Source: Algoriphagus aquaeductus
GTDB taxonomy: Bacteria; Bacteroidota; Bacteroidia; Cytophagales; Cyclobacteriaceae
Assembly (NCBI RefSeq): GCF_003253485.1
Contig: NZ_QKTX01000001.1
Coordinates: forward strand, 248,001 to 312,000
Direction of reading: 5' to 3'
Length of the DNA stretch: 64,000 bases
A program made the translations under genes and the position numbers. The notes under the pieces are model-generated. The model was not told the origin of the DNA. It saw nothing but the letters and a program-made list of their open reading frames with translations, and made no database searches. This document shows, in pieces, positions 1 to 9,766 of the stretch (position 1 is the first letter of the stretch; each line of letters opens with the position of its first letter).

Positions 1-1
1 T

Positions 2-2230
2 CCTGATCACATCAATCTGTATGCGACCATCCCGGATGGATTTGCGGAGGTGTTTAAAAATGAAATTCCTGAGGTAGAAAATGCCACCAGGCTTTTTTCA
101 TTTGGTGACTTTGCCAGTACGATTCAGATTGAGGAGGATTTTTATGAGGAACGGGCCGTGGCTTTAGCCGATTCCAATTTTTTTGAATTGTTTCCTATTC
201 GGCTGATTCAGGGTGACCCTCGAACTGCACTTTACAAAACTCAAGCAGTGGTACTCAGCGAAACACTCTCAAAAAATTATTTTAATTCCACCGATATACT
301 GGGGAAGGTTTTTAAGCTCAATGGCCAAGATGTGGAAGTCACCGGTGTAATGGAAGATTTGCCCACAAATTCGCACCTATATTTTGAATTACTTGGAACC
401 ACTGCCGGGCAACCCTTCAATAACAATCCTACCTATGCCGCATTTTCAGCCTTGACCTATGTCAAACTTCGGGAAAATGCCACACCAGAATCAGTAGAAA
501 AGGCCATTCCTCCTTTGGTGAAAAAATATGCGGCGGGACAGATCGAAAGGAACACTGGCGTCAACTACGAGGATTATGTCGCTGCGGGCAATGGATACAA
601 TTATTTCCTTCAACCCCTGACTAAAATTCACCTTACTTCCCAACTTCAAGGTGAACTCAAAGCCAACGGAAATATTCGGTATGTGTATATTTTTATTTCT
701 GTCGCGCTGTTTATCCTTTTGATTGCCTCGGTCAACTTTATCAATCTCGCCACAGCGCGTTCCGCAGAGCGTTCCAAAGAGGTGGGCGTGAGAAAAGCCA
801 TGGGATCGGATCGCAAGCAGCTGATTGTTCAGTTCCTGATGGAGGCCAGTCTTTTGGTAGCAGTGAGTATGCTGTTGTCCTTGATGCTGGTAGGATTAAT
901 TCTGCCTTGGTTTAATGGCCTGGCTCAAAAGGAGTTACACTTGAGTCTGAACGTGATCCAAGACTTGATACCGGGGTTATTGGGCATGGGAATCCTCGTC
1001 GCTTTGATTGCCGGGTACTATCCGGCATTTCAGATTTCCAATATGCACGCGGTGGAAATCATGAAGGGTAAATTTACCTCTTCTCAAAAAGGACAGTTTC
1101 TTAGAAATGGATTAGTGGTTTTCCAGTTTGCCATATCCATAATTTTGATCGCGGGTACGTTGATCATCAACAGACAAATGGAATTCATTCAAACCAAGAA
1201 TCTGGGTTTCCAAAGGGAGAATATGGTCGTAATCGACCGCTTTAATCAATTGGAAAATCCGGAAACATTTCGGGAGGAAGTCCTCAAACTTCCGGGAGTG
1301 ATGGAGGCCGGAGGCAGTACCAATATGCCCGGGAAGGGATTTTTCGGAGTTCAGTTTACGCCGGAGGGAAAGGCGGAGGTACTTACCGGCAAAGGAATGG
1401 TGGTAGATGATTTTTTTCTTACAACCATGAATATCCGGATGAACGAGGGGAGGTTTTTTGACCAGGACTTCAATGACAGCACTTCTGTGATTCTCAATCG
1501 CGCTGCAGCCCAATCTTTTGGGCTCAATGATAGCCCGATCGGTAGCAAGATTTACAGTACGGTCAGGCTGAATGGTGAAGATGTAACGGTTCCGTTTACA
1601 GTAATCGGTATCGCAGAAGATTTCCATTTTGAGTCCCTGCATTTGCCGATTACTCCTTTGGCAATTTTTAGCTTGGAGTCCGGAATGGGATTAAGTGCGT
1701 ATTTGGCTGTTAATATTTCTGGAGATTACCTTCCCTCCACTCTGGGTGAAATTGAAAACCTATGGGGACGGTTTGGTCAAAATCAACCTTTTTCTTTTTA
1801 TTTTCTGGAAAATGATCTGGAACAACTGTATCAAAATGAGCAGGTTTCAGGGAAAATCCTCACTTCCTTCTCTATTCTGGCCATCGTCATTGCCTGTATT
1901 GGTTTGTTTGGTTTGGCGGCTTACACTGCGCATCAAAAAACCAAAGAAATCGGAGTGCGAAAAGTACTGGGAGCTTCCACGACAAGTTTGGTCTGGATGC
2001 TTACCACCAAATTCAGCCGATTGGTCATATTGGCTTTTGTCATCGGTGCTCCCGTAGCCTACTATGCCATGACTCAATGGCTCAAATCCTTTGCCTATCA
2101 GACCGAAATGAACCTTTTCCTTTTCTTTTCGGCAGGTTTGGCCACCTTGATCATCGCAGTCCTGACCGTAAGTTATCAGGCGTTTTCTGCAGCCCGAAAC
2201 AATCCAGTGAAAAGCCTCAAAACTGAATAA
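2..2230 (+). CDS. MacB/FtsX-type ABC permease, 5' end outside window
   Basis: The frame is already coding at base 2 (reads PDHINLYATIPDG), so the real start lies to the left and the in-frame GTG at 50 is internal. About 742 residues are visible. Against its 808-residue neighbour, roughly 65 N-terminal residues including the first membrane helix are missing. Order: periplasmic MacB-PCD-like domain, FtsX domain (helices near bases 680-760, 840-910, 970-1030), a further helix near 1110-1160, a second periplasmic domain, then a second FtsX domain (about 1850-2220). Each FtsX domain has the family loop signature (KEVGVRKAMG, KEIGVRKVLG). This duplicated eight-helix form is common in Bacteroidota and normally pairs with a LolD/MacB-like ATPase. 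None is adjacent here and the substrate is unknown. The next paralogue starts 12 bases after the stop, so the two are probably co-transcribed. Confidence 0.9.
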   Translation, partial: PDHINLYATIPDGFAEVFKNEIPEVENATRLFSFGDFASTIQIEEDFYEERAVALADSNFFELFPIRLIQGDPRTALYKTQAVVLSETLSKNYFNSTDILGKVFKLNGQDVEVTGVMEDLPTNSHLYFELLGTTAGQPFNNNPTYAAFSALTYVKLRENATPESVEKAIPPLVKKYAAGQIERNTGVNYEDYVAAGNGYNYFLQPLTKIHLTSQLQGELKANGNIRYVYIFISVALFILLIASVNFINLATARSAERSKEVGVRKAMGSDRKQLIVQFLMEASLLVAVSMLLSLMLVGLILPWFNGLAQKELHLSLNVIQDLIPGLLGMGILVALIAGYYPAFQISNMHAVEIMKGKFTSSQKGQFLRNGLVVFQFAISIILIAGTLIINRQMEFIQTKNLGFQRENMVVIDRFNQLENPETFREEVLKLPGVMEAGGSTNMPGKGFFGVQFTPEGKAEVLTGKGMVVDDFFLTTMNIRMNEGRFFDQDFNDSTSVILNRAAAQSFGLNDSPIGSKIYSTVRLNGEDVTVPFTVIGIAEDFHFESLHLPITPLAIFSLESGMGLSAYLAVNISGDYLPSTLGEIENLWGRFGQNQPFSFYFLENDLEQLYQNEQVSGKILTSFSILAIVIACIGLFGLAAYTAHQKTKEIGVRKVLGASTTSLVWMLTTKFSRLVILAFVIGAPVAYYAMTQWLKSFAYQTEMNLFLFFSAGLATLIIAVLTVSYQAFSAARNNPVKSLKTE

Positions 2231-2242
2231 ATCCAACTAGCC

Positions 2243-4669
2243 ATGTTCAAAAACTATTTCAAAATCGTCTTCCGGAATGCCAAAAAGCATCCGATGTATG
2301 TCTTGATCAACCTGATAGGCCTTGCCCTGGGAATGGCAGTGAGTATGGTTATTTTATTGTACGTGCAGTTTGAATTGAGCTATGATCGGCACCATCCGGA
2401 TGGAGACCGGATTTTCAGAGTGAGTAGGGCATGGTTTAATCCAGATGGGGAAATCAGTCTCCACTTGGGCCATACTGCACCACCTTTTGGTCCCTTGATT
2501 CAGTCGGATTTTCCTGAGGACGTGGAGGTTTCTGCACGGATATTCAATTTTAATCCCTTAATCAAATCCGGCACGGAGGCTTTCGAAGAGGATCGGTTTT
2601 TCTTTGCCGACCCGGAGGCTTTTGATCTTTTTTCCTGGGAAATTGTAGCAGGTCAGGGCAAGGAAGCTCTCCTTGAAGCAGAAGGAATAATTCTGACCGA
2701 ATCCACAGCCAAGCGTTATTTTGGGAATCAGTCTCCCATTGGCAAAGAGCTGATTGCGGTTCTCCCGGGAGGAGATTATCCCCTTCAGGTAAGAGGAGTG
2801 ATGAAGGATCTGCCCGAAAACTCACACTTTCATGTGGATTTTGTGGCCTCGATGATTCCGGTTGTTCAGTTTTATGGAGGATTGGAAGGCTTTATGTCCA
2901 ACTACGGATCCAATAATTTTTCGACCTTTATCAAGCTGAAAGAAGGTGTCAAGTATCAGGATTTTGAAAGTCAGCTTCCGAGCCTGATTGACCGGCACAT
3001 GGGAGCCAATCAGGCAGGAATTCCAGCCTCTCAGGGCACCAAACTGTTCCTTTGGCCCATTGCAGACATTCACCTGCATTCCAATCTTGCTTCCGAAATC
3101 GAGCCCAATGGCAATATCGATTACGTGTACATTTACCTCACGGTGGCATTTTTTATCCTGTTGATTGCCTGTATCAATTTCATGAATCTCTCAACAGCCC
3201 GGTCTTCTCTGCGGTCGATGGAAGTGGGGCTTCGCAAAGTGATGGGTGCAGACCGCTCCATTTTGATCCGTCAGTTTATGGGGGAGTCTCTGGTGATGAC
3301 CTTTCTTTCCATGGTCTTGGCATTGTTGCTGGTGTGGTTGTTTTTGCCGCTGTTTTCTGATTTTGTCGAAAAACCACTTAGTTTCAACCTGATTACTCAT
3401 CCCGAGTATTTGTTGGGAATAGGGGGGATTATGTTGTTCGTGGGTCTGATTTCAGGAAGTTACCCTGCGCTGTTTTTATCCGGATTTATGCCTGCAAGGG
3501 TCTTGAAAGGAACTTTCAAGGCCGGGAAAGGCCATGAGCGATTCCGGGCAGTTTTGGTGGTGGGGCAATTCGCCATCTCGGTGGTACTCATCGTGGCGGT
3601 TTTGGTGGTGGTCAATCAGCTCAATTTTATGCAAAGCAAAGATTTGGGCTTTCAGAAGGAAGATATTGTGGTCTTGCCCAACAGTCCCCAAATCAATGAA
3701 AATTACCTGATCATCAAAGATCGTCTGGAAAACCATCCCGGCATCCGTGCGGTTTCCATGTCCAGCAGAGTTCCTTCAGGAAGGTTGCTGGACTCTCAGG
3801 GAACCACGGCTGAAGTCAATGGAGAATTGACCCAGATCGATGTTCGGATTGCGGATATTCATGTGGGACACAACTTTTTGGAGACCTACGGAATACCTGT
3901 GGTAGCGGGGCGAACCTTTGATTTTCTTCAGGCCAGCGATTCTACCCAGGCTTTTGTGCTCAACGAAACGGCTATCCGTGCGGTAGGCTGGAGCAGTGCC
4001 GAAGAGGCCATCGGCAAGCAGTTTCAATACGGCGGAAGAAGAGGCTTTGTCACCGGAGTAATGAAGGATTTTCACTTTGAAAGCTTGCATCAGCCCATTG
4101 TGCCGATTGTATTTATGATTTCTCAAAACCGAAACAACCTGCTCAGTATCAAAATCGATGCGACCCAACGGGAGGAGGTTTTGGCTTATCTGAAAGGGGA
4201 ATGGGCACAACTTCGACCTGATTTTCCATTTGAACCCCTGTTTGTGGATGAAGGGTTTAACCGACAATATGAGGCTGAAAATAGGTTGAAGACCATTTTT
4301 ACTTTTTTCTCAGGTCTGGCAGTGTTGATTTCGATATTGGGATTGCTGGGTTTGGTCACATTTGCCACTGAGCAGCGAACCCGGGAAATTGGCATCCGCA
4401 AAGTCATGGGGGCAGAGACAGGAAATATTTTGGTGTTGCTCGGCAAAGATTTTATGAAGCTGGTGGGAATCGGTTTTGTCTTGGCAGTGCCGATTTCATG
4501 GTTTGGACTGAACTCGTGGCTGGATGACTTCGCCTATCATATTGGCATCAATTGGACCGTATTCTTGGTTGCCGGGATATTGGCAGGCCTGATAGCAGCC
4601 CTTACGGTGACTTCCCAGACCATCAAAGCTGCTTGGGCCAATCCGGTGAAGAGTATCAAGAATGAGTAG
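2243..4669 (+). CDS. MacB/FtsX-type ABC permease (duplicated architecture)
   Basis: 808 residues, complete, ATG start 12 bases after the previous permease. The short cytoplasmic N-terminus (MFKNYFKIVFRNAKKHP) is followed by helix 1 (about residues 20-42), a periplasmic MacB-PCD-like domain to about 285, helices near 294-315, 350-372 and 385-410, a further helix near 435-455, a second periplasmic domain, and three C-terminal helices (about 685-708, 735-755, 775-795). FtsX loop signatures are MEVGLRKVMG and REIGIRKVMG. The gene ends in a purine-rich repeat patch and converges on the bestrophin gene. It likely works in a MacB-like mechanotransmission complex, acting on periplasmic or outer-membrane substrates rather than forming a classical pore. 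Partner ATPase and substrate cannot be read from the window. Confidence 0.92.
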   Translation: MFKNYFKIVFRNAKKHPMYVLINLIGLALGMAVSMVILLYVQFELSYDRHHPDGDRIFRVSRAWFNPDGEISLHLGHTAPPFGPLIQSDFPEDVEVSARIFNFNPLIKSGTEAFEEDRFFFADPEAFDLFSWEIVAGQGKEALLEAEGIILTESTAKRYFGNQSPIGKELIAVLPGGDYPLQVRGVMKDLPENSHFHVDFVASMIPVVQFYGGLEGFMSNYGSNNFSTFIKLKEGVKYQDFESQLPSLIDRHMGANQAGIPASQGTKLFLWPIADIHLHSNLASEIEPNGNIDYVYIYLTVAFFILLIACINFMNLSTARSSLRSMEVGLRKVMGADRSILIRQFMGESLVMTFLSMVLALLLVWLFLPLFSDFVEKPLSFNLITHPEYLLGIGGIMLFVGLISGSYPALFLSGFMPARVLKGTFKAGKGHERFRAVLVVGQFAISVVLIVAVLVVVNQLNFMQSKDLGFQKEDIVVLPNSPQINENYLIIKDRLENHPGIRAVSMSSRVPSGRLLDSQGTTAEVNGELTQIDVRIADIHVGHNFLETYGIPVVAGRTFDFLQASDSTQAFVLNETAIRAVGWSSAEEAIGKQFQYGGRRGFVTGVMKDFHFESLHQPIVPIVFMISQNRNNLLSIKIDATQREEVLAYLKGEWAQLRPDFPFEPLFVDEGFNRQYEAENRLKTIFTFFSGLAVLISILGLLGLVTFATEQRTREIGIRKVMGAETGNILVLLGKDFMKLVGIGFVLAVPISWFGLNSWLDDFAYHIGINWTVFLVAGILAGLIAALTVTSQTIKAAWANPVKSIKNE

Positions 4670-4692
4670 GGGAGTTGGGGGCAAGGAGGTAA

Positions 4693-4794
4693 GGGAGTTG
4701 GGAGGTAAGTAAAAAAGAGAAGAGTTTATTCAAAATATGGACTTTATTAACCTCAAAGCTAAAATCTTCTTCATCTTCCTACTTCCCAACTTCC
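4693..4794. repeat. Inverted degenerate repeat after permease 2
   Basis: The left arm at 4693-4709 (GGGAGTTGGGAGGTAAG) and right arm at 4775-4794 (reverse complement GGAAGTTGGGAAGTAGG...) match at most positions around an AT-richer centre. The same GGGAGTTGGGAAGTT/AACTTCCCAACTCCC family recurs just upstream of the permeases at 9919 and 12660. It may also act as a structured 3' end for the convergent transcripts, but it lacks a clear U-tract. Confidence 0.6.
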
Positions 4795-4810
4795 ATGCTT
4801 TCCAATCGCT

Positions 4811-5797
4811 CTACATCAAAAAACCATTTTCCACAGGATAGGGAGAGGGGAGTTCCTTTTCTCCCATCATTTCCAGCAATTCAATTTCGATCATGCGGGA
4901 AATGGACGAAATCGGTACATCGTTGTAAGCACCTTCGAAAGGATTTTCGGAATAGTCTCCGATCCGATCTACCAAAAAGAAAATCCAGATGATAATCCCC
5001 GAGAAAGGGATGGTCAGCCAATAATGCAGTTTGGTGGATTGCTCAAAAATATCAAGAAGTCCAAAGGGAATCAGTGCGCAGAAAATGTAATTGATAAACA
5101 TGCCCGTGGAGGCATACTGCCGGGGAAAGGGGAAGTTTTTGATCCGCTCGGTCATACCCTGTACATCATACAGTTTGGTGACCAGATCCTGAAGCCACAC
5201 TTGCGTGATTTCCCCGATGAGCTTACGGTCACTGAGAGCCTGTAGGGCAATCCGTTGGGTTTTGAGCAAATGGGTAGGGAAATTTCCAAAGGATTTCAAG
5301 ACTTCCAACTCCTCCTGAGTAAGGTATCTCTCGATTTCAGGAAGCACGCCTTTTTTCATCTCCTCCTGAAATGTCGGAGTGAAAATCATGTTTTCGATGG
5401 GCCCATTATGCTCCCAGGATTTTCCTTTCCGCATGGCATGTTTTAGGGCCAGAGTCCAGGCGATATGACGACGGATCAATTCGTTTTTTTCTGATTGAGA
5501 AACTTTCTCTTCCGGTAAACTTAAGACTGCTGTCGCAAAGGATCGGCTGTAGTTGATGATGGAACCCCAGATTTTTCGAGCCTCCCAAGTACGGTCATAG
5601 GAGGAATTGTTTTTGAAGCCAAGGTAAAAAGCGACCGCAATACCGATGACAGATACCGGCTGCCAGGGAAGGGAAAATGGGATACCCGTGATTTCATACA
5701 AAACGATGATCGCTGCAGAATAGAGAAAGGCATTTCTGAGGGGTTTCTTCGACCATTTGATGGTGCTTTGGATTTGATAATGTCGGTTGACAAACAT
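4811..5797 (-). CDS. Bestrophin-family (YneE/UPF0187) anion channel
   Basis: 328 residues from ATG at 5797. The signature run of bacterial bestrophins is visible: a hydrophobic N-terminal helix pair, then GFKNNSSYDRTWEARKIWG (about residues 61-79), the counterpart of the conserved F(R/K)NN-SYDRxWEAR segment, and a C-terminal IPFG/PFEGAYNDVP stretch resembling the acidic Ca/regulatory region of the family. Hydrophobic segments lie near residues 25-60 and 230-280. The family forms pentameric chloride or anion channels in the inner membrane. The FG-GAP gene lies 52 bases upstream on the same strand and may share its transcript, but no functional link is evident. Confidence 0.85.
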   Translation of the reverse strand: MFVNRHYQIQSTIKWSKKPLRNAFLYSAAIIVLYEITGIPFSLPWQPVSVIGIAVAFYLGFKNNSSYDRTWEARKIWGSIINYSRSFATAVLSLPEEKVSQSEKNELIRRHIAWTLALKHAMRKGKSWEHNGPIENMIFTPTFQEEMKKGVLPEIERYLTQEELEVLKSFGNFPTHLLKTQRIALQALSDRKLIGEITQVWLQDLVTKLYDVQGMTERIKNFPFPRQYASTGMFINYIFCALIPFGLLDIFEQSTKLHYWLTIPFSGIIIWIFFLVDRIGDYSENPFEGAYNDVPISSISRMIEIELLEMMGEKELPSPYPVENGFLM

Positions 5798-5849
5798 GCG
5801 GAGATCAGTTAAAAATCAAGATTGACTTTGGCATTCTGAGGTATTGGAC

Positions 5850-7013
5850 TTAATTACTTTTATTCCAGTAGATCTTCAGGTTTTTGGTGGAGCGTCCTGA
5901 GGCAATCAAATCCAGCTTGCCATCACCATTCAGATCTGCAGCCTGAATATCCTCGCAGGCCATGCCGTTTTGATCAATCCAAACTTCCTCAAATTCCGAG
6001 AAAGAGCTGTTTTTTGGGATGAAAAGCTTGATCCCAATCTCCTGCTGTTCATTGGGATTTCTCCATCCAACTGCAATTTGATCAGAACCCAGATTCAGAA
6101 AATCACCTATGGCTAAGGCATGTCCTTCTTTCAGGTTATCGTTCAAAAGAATACGTTTGGTTGGAGAAGCGGGTGAGTTTGGATTGGTCCCTTCATACAC
6201 CACCAAATTGTTCCCATGCATGGGTTCGACGGTTGCTAAAAATTGTTTTCCGCTTGAAAAATTCCCCAGCCTTAATTCTCCGACTCCTCCATGTCCCGAA
6301 ATCGCCAAGGGCTCATTCTTCCACTTGCCTTGTACCGGAGAAAGTACGCGAGCCCCTTCTTTTCCTCCCAAAATAAGGCCCTCGTTCAATCCCCTGCTGA
6401 CCACATCGAGGTTGTGGGTTAAGTGCATGTTTTCATCAATCACTTTGTAATCCCAATCTCCAGATGGATTTTGGGGAAACTCATAAGCCATAACTTTGAC
6501 GCCTTCACCTTCTCCGTTTTTATTGCCTCTGCCATGAAGCGGCACGACGATCAAGTATGCTTTTCCATCGGATTTGACCCAGCGCATGCGGTGAGTGGTC
6601 GGTTCGTGATGCAGTGGTTTGGGAGTCCACATTTGAGTAGGATCGGCCGGTCGACTGAGGTAGAAAACTGCTCCTGATTTTTCCGGATCTGAGGTTTCTC
6701 CGGGGTTCCACTGGGCACCAACAGCCACTTCCACCTTTCCATCCCCGTCCAAATCACGGGCAGCAATGCATACATTGTCGGATACAGTAAGATTGGAAGC
6801 CATGACGTGCCTTTTCCAATCTCCGTTTCGATACCAGACGATCTCGGTTTTGTCTGCCAATAAGATATCCGGCTTCCCGTCTCCATCCACATCTCCAATG
6901 GCCATTCCATAGCCGATGGAGATCTTATCATCGATGACCTGCGGTTCAAACTTGGGATCTGAAGAGGAGGCAGGTAAAACCAAGAAAAGTGAAAGCAGTG
7001 GAGAAAATAACAT
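5850..7013 (-). CDS. Secreted FG-GAP/VCBS repeat protein
   Basis: 387 residues using ATG at 7013. The frame stays open to a TTG at 7040, but the ATG gives a clean signal peptide (MLFSPLLSLFLVLPASSS). The mature part is a single beta-propeller of FG-GAP/VCBS repeats with calcium-binding-like DxDGDGxxD loops: GDVDGDGKPDIL near residues 40-51, RDLDGDGKVEVA near 85-96 and ADLNGDGKLDLI near the C-terminus. Such proteins are exported and usually bind carbohydrate or protein; no enzymatic motif is visible. The next gene on the strand is the bestrophin-like channel. The function is unknown. Confidence 0.8.
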   Translation of the reverse strand: MLFSPLLSLFLVLPASSSDPKFEPQVIDDKISIGYGMAIGDVDGDGKPDILLADKTEIVWYRNGDWKRHVMASNLTVSDNVCIAARDLDGDGKVEVAVGAQWNPGETSDPEKSGAVFYLSRPADPTQMWTPKPLHHEPTTHRMRWVKSDGKAYLIVVPLHGRGNKNGEGEGVKVMAYEFPQNPSGDWDYKVIDENMHLTHNLDVVSRGLNEGLILGGKEGARVLSPVQGKWKNEPLAISGHGGVGELRLGNFSSGKQFLATVEPMHGNNLVVYEGTNPNSPASPTKRILLNDNLKEGHALAIGDFLNLGSDQIAVGWRNPNEQQEIGIKLFIPKNSSFSEFEEVWIDQNGMACEDIQAADLNGDGKLDLIASGRSTKNLKIYWNKSN

Positions 7014-7150
7014 GTTATTTTGTGCTGGGTTGATTTTCAAGATAATGTATTTTCGGAAAAAACAGTAAATCCTTAGATTTCAATATCCTGAGTGTGCTGA
7101 AGTGAATGCGCTTCTGAAAGCTGGGCTCCATTTTTTATTGCAAAATCAAT

Positions 7151-7255
7151 TTCGACCGCCATCGGACAAAATCGTTCGCTTGATTCCTTGGGCTTTATTC
7201 AAAAATGCCCTTTTCGCCTAGTTTAAGGCGATTTTGAGCTGGCATAAATCTGGAA
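7151..7255 (+). promoter_or_regulatory. Conserved upstream module, possible sigma-54-type promoter (copy 1)
   Basis: TTCG-N8-CGGAC-N6-GTTCG (7151-7178), then 62 bases, then CTGGCATAAATCTGGAA with the GG at 7241-7242. A small hairpin (TCGCCT/AGGCGA, 7214-7231) ends ten bases before the GG. The same arrangement with identical spacing precedes the permease at 37686. TGGCA resembles a sigma-54 -24 element. The -12 region reads TGGA instead of TTGC, so sigma-54 use is a hypothesis. The start codon of the permease is 72 bases after the GG. Confidence 0.5.
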
Positions 7256-7312
7256 CAGAAGGTAAAGGCATGTCCTTATTTGATTACTAAACCACTTTCT
7301 CTTTCAGTCTTT

Positions 7313-9766
7313 ATGTGGATCAATTACCTCAAAGTCGGATTTCGGAATCTGCTCAAGCACCGATCGTATACCCTAATCAACCTGATCGGATTGACGGTAG
7401 GAGTAGCCGTGACCACGCTCCTGTTTTTTTATGTCCAATTTCAGGTCAGTTTTGATTCTTTTCATCCGGACCAGCCCAATTTGTATCGAGTCCTTCGGGT
7501 CCAAAATGGAAACCAAGGGGAATTTCGTTTCCCTTCTCTTCCTTTGGTTTTAGGGACTGTCATTGAGGAAAATCTGGCTGACCGCGTGGATTATACCAAT
7601 TTTGTTCCGAACAACTTTTTGGTCAAGCGTGCCAATGGAGATGGCTTCAACCAATCCGTAACGCTGGTGAGTTCGGACTTTTTTGAAATGTTTGGATACC
7701 AAATGCTCCAGGGTGTGTATCCTAAAAGCCGGGAAGAAAGAGCGGGGATTGTATTGTCCAAAACCGCAGCCACCCGGTTTTTTGGAGAGGAAAACCCAAT
7801 CGGTCAGGAACTTCAAATCAGGTTGACTGACGAATTGCTCAATTATGAGGTCATTGGATTGATCGAAGATACCCCGGGAAATTCCAGCTTATCCTATGAA
7901 ATTCTGATGCATGATTCCAACTTGGAGATCCTTTTTACGGAAAACATGCGGAGTCATTGGTATATGTCATTTGGCGACGGATATGCGCGCCTGAAAAATG
8001 GAATGACTCCCGTACAGTTTGAGCAAGTGACCAAAGACTTTGTCAAGCGGAATTTCCAGGACCCAAAGGAAGCTGCCAATTATGGCTTTGGCCTTCAGGA
8101 ACTTTCGGATATGCATCTCAATATCGAGGTACCATCCGGCATCGCTACGGTGGTCAATCCTCGGATACTATGGATTCTTTCCGGGGTGGCTGTGCTGATT
8201 ATTTTGATTGCCTGTATCAACTTCACCACCATGGCCATTGGGAATTCAGCAAGCAGATCCAAGGAAGTTGGGGTGCGAAAAACCATGGGAGCAGGATTTG
8301 GACAACTTTTCGGTCAATTTATGGCCGAGTCGGTGATTTTGACTGCAGTTTCTATGGGATTAGGCGTGATGTTGGCCTATCTGTTTCTACCCGTTTTCAA
8401 TTCGCTGATGCAAACCCGGATGGAAATCAATTTTGAAGCGAATCAGCTGATTATTTTGCTGGGATTGGGCTTATTTATCGCATGGGTAGCCGGTTGTTAT
8501 CCCTCGATTTTCTTGGCCTCTTTTCGTCCTGTTCAGGTATTGAAATCGAATCTTTCTCTTCGTTTTGGAAAGCAAAACCTTCGGATGAGCATGCTCGCCC
8601 TTCAGTTTTTTATTTGCACGCTATTGGTGACCTGCACCTTGGTGATGGTCAAACAAATGAAGACGGTAGAAAACTTCGACTTGGGTGCAGCTAAATCGGA
8701 CATTATCCAGGTTCAGGTACCTCCGCCAGCTGCGCAGGGATTAGTAGAGCAGATTCAGAAAAGTTTTGACTATGCCCAGCCGTTCAAAAATGAGCTCAGA
8801 AAATTACCAGAGGTACTCCATACTTCCATTGCCACAGCTATGTATGGGGATAACTCTTGGTTTTCGGTTGGTTTCCGCAATCCAGACCAGGAAGAGGGAA
8901 TTGATTTTCATCTCAATATCGTAGATGAGGATTTTGTGGAATTCTTTAACCTTGATCTGATAGAAGGGCGGAACTTCACCACCAATAATCCTTCAGATCT
9001 ATCCAATGCATTTGTCATGAATGAATCCATGAAGAAACTTTTGGGCTGGGATGAAGCCTTTGGCAAAAGTCTGGAAAGTGAACGTCCTTTTGGTGAAAAC
9101 CGAGCCATCGGTGTGGTTAAGGATTTTCACTACGAAAGTTTGTTCCAGCAAGTCGAACCGGCAATATTGATTATGAAGCCGGATCATTTCTTCAAAGGAT
9201 TCCGAAACCTGACTATGGAAGACCAAATGATTGCTAAAATTTATATTAAGGTTAAATCTGAGGATAAACAAGCCTTGATCCAGCGGCTGGAAGGAATCTG
9301 GAAGGACTTGTATGGTTCGGACCCTTTTGATTACAGCTTTATTGAGGATGAAATCGCAAGGGAATATGAGCAGGCCAACAGCTTGAGTTCTTTGGTGACC
9401 ATAGCAGCACTAGTTGCTCTGGTGATTGCGGGCATGGGTTTGTTTGCTATGGCTTCCCTCGCGATTACGAGCCGATTGAAGGAAATCGGGATACGAAGGG
9501 TGATGGGGGCAACGACCCAAGAAATCTCGCTTTTGTTTAACCGACAGTTTCTGAAAGTGACTTTGGTGGGGGTCTTGACATCCATTCCGGTCAGTTATTG
9601 CCTGATGCAGATTTGGCTGGAGGACTTTGCGGTCAAGGTTCCATTGGGAGCTGGCGTTTTCCTGCTGTCGCTTTTGGTCGGTGTGATTTTCTCCATCCTA
9701 ATCGTGAGTCTTGAGACCATCAAAGCTACCTGGATCAATCCAACCAAGCTGCTGAGAAGCGAGTGA
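7313..9766 (+). CDS. MacB/FtsX-type ABC permease
   Basis: 817 residues from ATG at 7313 (MWINYLKVGFRNLLKHRSY). The open frame extends back to a TTG at 7280, but the ATG aligns with the paralogues' N-termini. It has the same eight-helix duplicated layout as the other permeases in the window, with loop signatures KEVGVRKTMG and KEIGIRRVMG. It shares IACINFTTMAIG in its second helix with the next permease (9919), which is its closest paralogue here. It is preceded by the 7151-7255 regulatory module. The following permeases at 9919 and 12660 show no obvious promoter and may be read from here. Confidence 0.92.
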   Translation: MWINYLKVGFRNLLKHRSYTLINLIGLTVGVAVTTLLFFYVQFQVSFDSFHPDQPNLYRVLRVQNGNQGEFRFPSLPLVLGTVIEENLADRVDYTNFVPNNFLVKRANGDGFNQSVTLVSSDFFEMFGYQMLQGVYPKSREERAGIVLSKTAATRFFGEENPIGQELQIRLTDELLNYEVIGLIEDTPGNSSLSYEILMHDSNLEILFTENMRSHWYMSFGDGYARLKNGMTPVQFEQVTKDFVKRNFQDPKEAANYGFGLQELSDMHLNIEVPSGIATVVNPRILWILSGVAVLIILIACINFTTMAIGNSASRSKEVGVRKTMGAGFGQLFGQFMAESVILTAVSMGLGVMLAYLFLPVFNSLMQTRMEINFEANQLIILLGLGLFIAWVAGCYPSIFLASFRPVQVLKSNLSLRFGKQNLRMSMLALQFFICTLLVTCTLVMVKQMKTVENFDLGAAKSDIIQVQVPPPAAQGLVEQIQKSFDYAQPFKNELRKLPEVLHTSIATAMYGDNSWFSVGFRNPDQEEGIDFHLNIVDEDFVEFFNLDLIEGRNFTTNNPSDLSNAFVMNESMKKLLGWDEAFGKSLESERPFGENRAIGVVKDFHYESLFQQVEPAILIMKPDHFFKGFRNLTMEDQMIAKIYIKVKSEDKQALIQRLEGIWKDLYGSDPFDYSFIEDEIAREYEQANSLSSLVTIAALVALVIAGMGLFAMASLAITSRLKEIGIRRVMGATTQEISLLFNRQFLKVTLVGVLTSIPVSYCLMQIWLEDFAVKVPLGAGVFLLSLLVGVIFSILIVSLETIKATWINPTKLLRSE

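Noticed and set aside
50-52. GTG at base 50 as the start of the first permease.
   Set aside because: The frame codes for matching permease sequence back to base 2, so the gene enters from outside the window.
1112-1642. Long antisense reading frames inside the permeases and other genes (also 13524-13937 and 37464-38180 regions).
   Set aside because: They mirror strongly coding plus-strand genes, lack recognisable domains or starts and are shadows.
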